From Oceanobacter sp. (GTDB taxonomy: Bacteria; Pseudomonadota; Gammaproteobacteria; Pseudomonadales; Oceanobacteraceae), in assembly GCA_002733645.1 (NCBI GenBank), contig NVWL01000008.1, positions 45,363 to 109,362 of the forward strand: a stretch of DNA of 64,000 bases. Reading direction: 5' to 3'. Shown here one piece after another: positions 58,625 through 64,000 of the stretch. The notes beneath the pieces are model-generated. The model searched no databases and was not told where the DNA came from. It saw only the letters and a list, made by a program, of their open reading frames with translations. Positions within the stretch are counted from its first letter, which is position 1. The number at the start of each line of letters is the position of its first letter. Made by a program: the position numbers and the translations under genes.

Positions 58625-58656
58625 GTCAGGTCATCATTTAGAGTTTTAGAAACAAG

Positions 58657-58690
58657 CAAAAGCCGAGACATTAAATGTCCCGGCTTTCGT
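58657..58690 (-). terminator. Hairpin between pstS and pstC
   Basis: AGCCGAGACAT (58661-58671) pairs with ATGTCCCGGCT (58675-58685), one mismatch, 3-base loop; weak T tail on the minus strand. Probably lets some transcripts stop after pstS, so binding protein exceeds membrane subunits. Confidence 0.65.
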
Positions 58691-58710
58691 TAGAACTCGG
58701 TGAGCTCTGA

Positions 58711-59754
58711 TTACTTAGCAGCGATTGTCTTCAGATTCTCGACAGTATCAACTACTTTTTTATATTCTTTTTCAGTCATCGGGATCATACCCTTGTCTGC
58801 AAGGTACCCATCTTCACCCATGGCTTTGTCAGAAATGAACTCAGCAAGGAACTCTTCGATGCCAGGAATCACGCCAACGTGTGCCTTTTTAACATAGAAG
58901 AACAGTGAACGACTTACTGGGTAAGAACCGTCTGAAATCGCATCAAATGTCGGTGCCTGACCTTCAATGATAGAACCGTGAACCTTGTCTTCGTTCTGCT
59001 CAAGGAAGCTGTAACCAAAGATGCCTAGTGCGTCTGGGTTAGCAACAAGCTTTTGTACGATCAAGTTATCGTTTTCGCCCGCTTCAACATAAGCGCCGTC
59101 TTCACGCATACCGTGACATAAGGCTTTGTATTTGCTCTTGTCCGTTTTCTTCATCGCTGCGATGAATGGGAACTTCTTACAGCCACCTTCCATTCCTAGC
59201 TCAACAAACGCGTCACGAGTACCTGATGTTGGTGGTGGGCCAAGCACTTCGATTTTCTTGGCTGGCAGTGCTGGATTAATTTCTTTCCACGTTTTGTACG
59301 GGTTATCAATCAAGGTGTCAGAACCGTCTGTTGCCGGTACAACCTTAGCCAAGGCGAGGAAGATATCTTTACGGCTTAGTTCAAACTGTGGAGCGTCGTT
59401 GCTTCCCGCCAGTACGATACCGTCGTAACCCACCATCACTTCAACGATGTCAGTGATGCCATTTTTAGCACACAGTTCGATTTCTGAAGATTTAATCGCA
59501 CGTGATGCGTTGGTGATGTCTGGGGTTGCTTCACCAACACCGCTACAGAATAACTTCATGCCGCCGCCTGAACCGGTAGATTCAACTTTTGGCGTCGGGA
59601 AGCTGCTAGATTTACCGAAACGCTCAGCCACTACCGTAGAGAAAGGGTAAACAGTCGAAGAACCTACGATGCTGATGTAATCACGTTCTGCGTAAGCGTT
59701 GCTGCCTGCAAGAGTTGCCAGTAATGCGGCACCGGTCAATAGAGCTTTTTTCAT
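58711..59754 (-). CDS. pstS: Phosphate-binding protein PstS
   Basis: 347 residues. Signal peptide (LTGAALLATLAGSNAYA), IVGSSTVYPFSTVVAERF, TPKVESTGSGGGMKLFCSG and GSGGG/SGTRDAF-type phosphate-binding loops (PPTSGTRDAFVELG). Periplasmic high-affinity receptor. First gene of the operon, with two Pho boxes upstream. Confidence 0.97.
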   Translation of the reverse strand: MKKALLTGAALLATLAGSNAYAERDYISIVGSSTVYPFSTVVAERFGKSSSFPTPKVESTGSGGGMKLFCSGVGEATPDITNASRAIKSSEIELCAKNGITDIVEVMVGYDGIVLAGSNDAPQFELSRKDIFLALAKVVPATDGSDTLIDNPYKTWKEINPALPAKKIEVLGPPPTSGTRDAFVELGMEGGCKKFPFIAAMKKTDKSKYKALCHGMREDGAYVEAGENDNLIVQKLVANPDALGIFGYSFLEQNEDKVHGSIIEGQAPTFDAISDGSYPVSRSLFFYVKKAHVGVIPGIEEFLAEFISDKAMGEDGYLADKGMIPMTEKEYKKVVDTVENLKTIAAK

Positions 59755-59846
59755 AATGTCAGTCCTTAAATATTAGTGAAGCTGGAGATACGTCTCTACC
59801 AGCTGCGACATTTGCTTTCTGATGGTGGCCATTATTCGCGCGTTAT

Positions 59847-59864
59847 ATTACAGAAATATGACAA
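59847..59864 (-). promoter_or_regulatory. Pho box 2 before pstS
   Basis: On the minus strand TTGTCAT-ATTT-CTGTAAT, followed by TATAAC in the -10 position. Confidence 0.8.
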
Positions 59865-59886
59865 GAGGTGAATTTGTTACTGTCAT

Positions 59887-59904
59887 ATGACAGTTTAGTG
59901 ACAG
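59887..59904 (-). promoter_or_regulatory. Pho box 1 before pstS
   Basis: On the minus strand CTGTCAC-TAAA-CTGTCAT, essentially consensus; 22 bases upstream of box 2. Confidence 0.88.
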
Positions 59905-60138
59905 ACAAAGCCAGCAATAGCGGTGTAACCAGGCCGAATAACCAATCTGAATGACGGGGATCGGCCCCTAAGAGCCACCTAAAACGTCCTAACTACCCTG
60001 CAAGCCTCATGATGGCTATAATGCCGCGCTAAAGACATGCTAAAGATCTATTTAAAGATACGTATTAAAGAAACATATTTAGATGCGTACATAAAACGCA
60101 CTCCCCGAAAACGAAAGCCCAAGACAATCGAGCCAGAC

Positions 60139-60654
60139 ATGACACGCGTTATTCAATTGATTGATTTCATTACCCAACACACCGGGCGAGCCGTGCGCTG
60201 GCTATCCTTACTTATGGTACTCGCCACCTGTGCTGTGGTTGCTCTACGCTACTTATTCGATACACCCTCCATTGCCTTGCAAGAAAGTGTCACTTACCTG
60301 CACGCTTCCATTTTTATGCTGGGCGCGGCTTATACTTGGCAACAGGGTGGGCATGTTCGAGTGGATGTATTTTATCGTGGCTGGCCAGAACAACGACGCC
60401 AATGGGTTGAGCGCGGTGGAATTGTGTTGCTGGTTATTCCAACCTGTGTGTTTTTACTTTGGGTCAGCTGGGAATACGTGGCGAATGCTTGGGCCATCAA
60501 AGAGCGCTCTCAAGAAGCCTCAGGATTACCCTTTATTTATATTCTTAAAACGCTGATTCTAGCCTTACCTGTGACCATACTCTTGCAAGCCATCGCGGAG
60601 TTACTGCGTACGTTCGACACTCAACAGAACATTGAGGAGTCTGATCGTGGTTGA
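60139..60654 (+). CDS. dctQ: TRAP transporter small membrane subunit
   Basis: 171 residues with four hydrophobic segments. RYLFDTPSIALQESVTYLHASIFMLGAAYTWQQGGHVRVDVFY (in pieces) is the DctQ pattern. Start MTRVIQLI at 60139 fits; see the intergenic note. dctM overlaps by 8 bases. TRAP systems use an ion gradient and a periplasmic receptor. Confidence 0.9.
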   Translation: MTRVIQLIDFITQHTGRAVRWLSLLMVLATCAVVALRYLFDTPSIALQESVTYLHASIFMLGAAYTWQQGGHVRVDVFYRGWPEQRRQWVERGGIVLLVIPTCVFLLWVSWEYVANAWAIKERSQEASGLPFIYILKTLILALPVTILLQAIAELLRTFDTQQNIEESDRG

Positions 60655-62023
60655 GTTAATCCCCTTATTGTTATTTGCCGTTATCTGCATAGTGTTAATG
60701 CTCGGCTTTCCTGTTGCTTACACACTCGCCGGAACCTCGCTGTTATTTGCAGGGATAGGCCTTCTGACTGGCACCTTTGATGCCGCATTTTTACACGCGA
60801 TGCCAAATCGTCTTTTTGGTATTTTAAGCAACCAGATTCTGGTCGCTGTGCCCTTGTTTGTTTTTATGGGCGTGATGTTAGAGAAATCCCGTATCGCTGA
60901 AAAACTCCTGCGCAACTTAGGCTTATTGTTTGGCCCAATGCGCGGCGGTTTAGGCTTTTCTGTCATTATCGTCGGCATGCTACTCGCTGCCAGTACCGGC
61001 ATCGTAGGTGCCACCGTGGTCACCATGGGATTAATTTCCCTACCCACTATGCTACGTAATGGTTACAGCCCATCACTGGCCAGTGGAACGATCTGCGCCA
61101 CCGGCACCCTTGGGCAGATCATCCCGCCATCTACCGCACTGATTATTCTTGGCGACGTACTCTCCAGTGCGTATCAGCAAGCTCAGCTCAAGATGGGCAT
61201 ATTCAGCCCAGATACCGTGTCTGTGGCCGACTTATTCGTCGGGGCGTTAATTCCGGGACTGATGCTCGTGTTTGCCTATCTTCTATACACAGGCGGTATG
61301 GCATTATTTAAACCAGAATCCGCCCCAGCCGTTCAAGATCGCGAGCCTTTAACGCCCGCCATTTTAATTGATTTACTGAAAGGTCTCTTACCGCCACTGT
61401 TATTAATTATCGCGGTGCTTGGTTCTATTTTAAGTGGCCAAGCCACGCCCACGGAAGCAGCAGGCATAGGCGCGCTAGGCTCGCTCATCTTAGCCATTGT
61501 CTACCGTCAACTTAACCTGCAACGCTTGCGCGAAGTTATGGATGGCACCCTGCAAGTGACTAGCATGGTCTTTCTGATATTTATTGGTGCTGCGCTCTTC
61601 TCCCTCGTGTTCCGTGGTTTTGGTGGCGAAGAGTTAGTACACGAAGCCTTCACCAATATGCCCGGTGGTGTGTTTGGTGCCATGCTGATTGTCATGCTGG
61701 TGATCTTCTTACTCGGCTTTATTCTCGACTTTATTGAAATCACCTTTGTGGTGGTGCCGATTGTCGCGCCGGTATTATTGGCCATGGGCGTCGACCCGGT
61801 ATGGCTAGGCATTATGATCGCGATTAATCTACAAACGTCGTTCCTGACCCCGCCCTTTGGCTTTGCACTCTTTTATCTGCGCGGAGTGGCACCAGCGGAT
61901 CTCCCCACACGCACGATTTATAAAGGCGTGATTCCTTTTATCGTTATTCAGGTCATTATTTTGGTTTTGCTCGCATTCTTCCCAGAGTTAGCAACATGGC
62001 TGCCGGATCAAATCTACGGATAA
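60647..62023 (+). CDS. dctM: TRAP transporter large membrane subunit
   Basis: 458 residues, about 12 membrane segments. GATVVTMGLISLPTMLRNGY, ATGTLGQIIPPSTALIILGD and LQTSFLTPPFGFALFYLRGV are conserved in DctM. GTG 60647 is chosen, with GAGGAG 8 bases before it. No binding-protein gene (dctP) is found beside it; substrate unknown. Confidence 0.95.
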   Translation: MVELIPLLLFAVICIVLMLGFPVAYTLAGTSLLFAGIGLLTGTFDAAFLHAMPNRLFGILSNQILVAVPLFVFMGVMLEKSRIAEKLLRNLGLLFGPMRGGLGFSVIIVGMLLAASTGIVGATVVTMGLISLPTMLRNGYSPSLASGTICATGTLGQIIPPSTALIILGDVLSSAYQQAQLKMGIFSPDTVSVADLFVGALIPGLMLVFAYLLYTGGMALFKPESAPAVQDREPLTPAILIDLLKGLLPPLLLIIAVLGSILSGQATPTEAAGIGALGSLILAIVYRQLNLQRLREVMDGTLQVTSMVFLIFIGAALFSLVFRGFGGEELVHEAFTNMPGGVFGAMLIVMLVIFLLGFILDFIEITFVVVPIVAPVLLAMGVDPVWLGIMIAINLQTSFLTPPFGFALFYLRGVAPADLPTRTIYKGVIPFIVIQVIILVLLAFFPELATWLPDQIYG

Positions 62024-62115
62024 CTAGGTAAAATCCCGCCACAGCGGCCATTCTAAGGCCTGACCAGCTATACATTGGCCTGAATTGGGGTACAATTACT
62101 GAACAATAAAAATAG

Positions 62116-62139
62116 GAAATTCCCAGCAGCGGGAATTTC
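62116..62139. other. Perfect inverted repeat before the thioesterase gene
   Basis: GAAATTCCC (62116-62124) and GGGAATTTC (62131-62139), 6-base spacer, no T tail, ending 14 bases before the ATG. A candidate operator or 5' stem-loop. Confidence 0.4.
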
Positions 62140-62153
62140 ACGGGGCAGTATTC

Positions 62154-62549
62154 ATGGACAAATCCGAAGATAATCAACCATCACCCGATGGAGAGTTGAT
62201 TCTTAAACTTATTCCGACACGCGCAGATTGCAATATTCACGGCGACATCAGCGGTGGCTGGGTGGTTGCTCAAATGGATCACGCTGGCGAATCGGTGGCT
62301 AGCCGTTTAGCCCAAGGGCGAATTGCCAATGTGGCGTTAGAATCTGTGGTGTTTATGTCGCCTATACGCGTAGGTGCGGAAGTCTGTATTTATACTAAGT
62401 TACTAGAAATCGGCACATCTTCTATTCGCATGGCCATTGAAGCATGGACACGTAATTTAAATGAAAAAGTCCGCCGCAAAGTCGTCGATGCCGTGTTTGT
62501 TTATGTGGCGATTGATGGTTCGGGAAGAATTCGCAAGGTACCGCGTTAA
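62154..62549 (+). CDS. yciA: Acyl-CoA thioesterase, YciA family
   Basis: 131 residues. Hotdog fold; cleaves acyl-CoA to acid and CoA. DCNIHGDISGGWVVAQMDHAG has the active-site Asn/Asp pattern of YciA/BACH enzymes, and VALESVVFMSPIRVG follows. Lone gene after the TRAP pair. Confidence 0.92.
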   Translation: MDKSEDNQPSPDGELILKLIPTRADCNIHGDISGGWVVAQMDHAGESVASRLAQGRIANVALESVVFMSPIRVGAEVCIYTKLLEIGTSSIRMAIEAWTRNLNEKVRRKVVDAVFVYVAIDGSGRIRKVPR

Positions 62550-62602
62550 ACAGGTACTTAGTTAAAAAGTAGTTCAGTGATCTCTATAAATTAAGACGAC
62601 AT

Positions 62603-63433
62603 TTATTTATGGGTTTCTGTTTGTTTATCAGTTTCGTTGTCACTGGTAACTCCATTTTTCTTATCCATATAAGCGATATAATCGCCATAACTCATACGCC
62701 CTAAATCTTCTCTTACCCAACGCAATGGCTCTTTTGTTGGCGAATACTGCTCACCCGGCCATTGTTCCTCTGCTTCAGCCTTTAGCTTTAACACCCACTC
62801 CGGGAAAGTAATGTGTACCGACGCCATGATTTGAGTGCAGAAGTTTTTCATGGCTTCAAATACAACCTCTGCACGCCCAAGATGGTGACGGGTAGAAAAA
62901 CTGAAGGTCAAATAATGCTGATCCGTAATGGGAATTCGCCACAAAAATCGATGTTTTCCCTCCTCGTCTGTTGTGTAATTTAACCATTGTTGCCCATTAA
63001 TAATAACGGACTGCCAATCTAAAAAAGTCGCAACCGAGTTCTCGCATCCATTACCATCTCCGTATTCCCGTACGCTCTTTTGAGTTAACGCATCTTCCAT
63101 ATCGCGCGGACGAAATAAATCCCCCCCCCCTTTCCAGTGCGAGGCAGAAACATACAAAGAGATAGAGCCTTTGTCTTCTTGGAAAAAAGGAACGCCCCTA
63201 ACATCCCAATCTGTTATGTAACAGCTGATGAACGGTGTTTTATCTTTATCCTTTCGAACATAGACATTTTTGTCATAGAGGTTAAAGTTTTCACGAAAAA
63301 CTTCCTGAGTGCCCCACTTACTGCTCATAGGGGGCACAGAAAAACGGACCTCAATACCAGATAAAGTAAAGCTGTACTCGCGGGCATAACTCAATTTCGG
63401 TAGTCGTAAGCGACCCATTAAGGGATATAACAT
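62603..63433 (-). CDS. Unrecognised protein with an in-frame ten-G tract
   Basis: 276 residues, no signal peptide I can call and no known domain. Acidic/aromatic, C-terminus highly charged (KNGVTSDNETDKQTETHK). Codons 102-104 are GGG-GGG-GGG, part of a run of ten G on the coding strand (63121-63130). A change of one base in that run would shift the frame and cut the protein to about one third. It begins 12 bases after the stop of the gene upstream, so the two are probably one operon. Confidence 0.65.
   Translation of the reverse strand: MLYPLMGRLRLPKLSYAREYSFTLSGIEVRFSVPPMSSKWGTQEVFRENFNLYDKNVYVRKDKDKTPFISCYITDWDVRGVPFFQEDKGSISLYVSASHWKGGGDLFRPRDMEDALTQKSVREYGDGNGCENSVATFLDWQSVIINGQQWLNYTTDEEGKHRFLWRIPITDQHYLTFSFSTRHHLGRAEVVFEAMKNFCTQIMASVHITFPEWVLKLKAEAEEQWPGEQYSPTKEPLRWVREDLGRMSYGDYIAYMDKKNGVTSDNETDKQTETHK
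63121..63130 (-). repeat. Homopolymer of ten G in coding strand
   Basis: C10 on the plus strand, interrupted by no other base, inside the gene above. Long G/C tracts are uncommon in this window's coding DNA and are known slip sites in phase-variable genes. Confidence 0.9.
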
Positions 63434-63445
63434 TTCAATACCTAG

Positions 63446-64000
63446 TTAAACGCTCTTCTGAGGGAGGAAGCCCTTCATGTGATTGAGTACATCGGCGTTG
63501 TTTTCAATAATTTTTTGATTGGCCCCACCCATATTCGACAGCGCTATGGTGCCCCAAGTCAGCACCCAGCCCGCCACAGGGGCAGCACCCAGTTGTGCCG
63601 GTAAGCCATAACTGGCACCGGCCATCAATCCACGCGCTAAGGCATTGCCCGCAATATGCCCTGACGTAACATTAGTAAGACCATTCTCACCCTGTTCTTT
63701 TAACTGGCGCATCGAGACGTGGGTTTCGCTGATAAAGTTACCCGTCACCCAAGTCTGCTCAAGGCTGGCATTATTCATCAGTGGTGGCTGTGGTGCCAAT
63801 TGCATACCTGCTTGTTTGCGGTAGCGGTCAATCACCGATAAATTCATGGTCGGATTCGCATAAAACACTTTATGTTTTGCCAGTCGTGTTTTATCAGCTG
63901 GGCTAATTTCCGCCAGTGCTAACTGCAATGCTCGCTTAAAGACCGCATGGCCTTTTTCGTGTAAGGTCCAGCAGGTCTCCTTATCGTGCTTGGCTTCGAT
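63446..64000 (-). CDS. Unrecognised protein, cut by right edge
   Basis: The frame is open from the right edge (IEAKHDKETCWTLHEKGHAVF) to a stop at 63446-63448, 184 residues visible. The C-terminal third has a Gly/Ala-rich, weakly hydrophobic stretch (GNALARGLMAGASYGLPAQLG, in part, then GWVLTWGTIALSNMGG). No domain identified. Together with the gene after it, this could be a secreted effector with its immunity partner, but nothing in the visible part proves it. Confidence 0.6.
   Translation of the reverse strand: MEAKHDKETCWTLHEKGHAVFKRALQLALAEISPADKTRLAKHKVFYANPTMNLSVIDRYRKQAGMQLAPQPPLMNNASLEQTWVTGNFISETHVSMRQLKEQGENGLTNVTSGHIAGNALARGLMAGASYGLPAQLGAAPVAGWVLTWGTIALSNMGGANQKIIENNADVLNHMKGFLPQKSV

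Larger units (their letters stand above)
59755..60138. other. Divergent promoter region of pstS and the TRAP genes
   Basis: 384 bases. Left part holds two Pho boxes for pstS (listed). The right part has a TATAAT at 60017-60022 for the TRAP genes, though a matching -35 is poor. An in-frame extension of dctQ from 60037 is A/T-rich and unlike the family, so I treat it as untranslated. Confidence 0.5.

Noticed and set aside
60037..60138. Longer N-terminus of dctQ
   Set aside because: The 34 extra residues are Lys/Arg-rich and unlike the family, and the TATAAT would lie too close for a leader.

Overview
The window is chromosomal DNA from a gammaproteobacterium, most likely a marine member of the Oceanospirillales/Pseudomonadales. 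The reasons are the gene content (crc next to pyrE and rph, membrane-anchored algC, a rubredoxin/rubredoxin-reductase pair, slmA, cysZ) and gene order. From memory, much of the order matches two blocks of Pseudomonas aeruginosa PAO1: aldehyde dehydrogenase/GMC oxidoreductase/coaD/ferredoxin/ggt/mutM, and rpmGB-radC-coaBC-dut-algC-argB-pyrE-crc-rph-gmk-rpoZ-spoT-ridA-oxyR-recG-hupB-rubBA-ubiCA-phoBR. Species is not determined.

Layout. 1-2912: an aldehyde dehydrogenase cut by the left edge and a GMC oxidoreductase. 3162-6061: a tandem-repeat leader followed by four tightly overlapping genes (DUF4266 lipoprotein, DUF3570 barrel, thioredoxin-like protein, ApbE flavin transferase), which look like an inserted envelope redox cassette. 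6171-19963: coaD, ferredoxin, ggt, phoD-like phosphatase, elyC-like gene, exonuclease, mutM, rpmG/rpmB, radC, coaBC, dut, algC, argB, slmA. 19964-20456: a structured, apparently non-coding stretch. 20457-33757: pyrE/crc/rph, gmk/rpoZ/spoT/ridA, a small frameshifted gene, an nfeD/SPFH pair, an epimerase-like gene and oxyR/recG. 33833-41616: an HDOD protein, a dicarboxylate symporter, hupB, rubredoxin system, ubiC and ubiA.

41648-59904 is a phosphate-homeostasis region. It has phoBR, a second phoBR-like pair, a phosphate-selective-type porin and pstSCAB-phoU, with Pho boxes visible before both phoB genes, the porin and pstS. Also in it are a response regulator, cysZ, trmH, a delta-class carbonic anhydrase, another two-component pair, tRNA-Thr(TGT), and between trmH and a small MshEN-like gene a strong candidate for a CsrB/RsmZ-type small RNA. 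That RNA has 15 GGA motifs, several in hairpin loops, and a GacA/UvrY-type palindrome upstream.

60139-64000: TRAP transporter membrane subunits without a binding protein, an acyl-CoA thioesterase, and two unrecognised genes on the minus strand. One of these carries a ten-base G tract inside its reading frame; the other runs off the right edge.

The most interesting points are the unannotated CsrB-like RNA, the ApbE-linked cassette with two flavinylation-like motifs in its barrel protein, the duplicated PhoBR pair, the homopolymer-bearing gene at the right edge, and the frameshifted gene at 27.6-28.0 kb.
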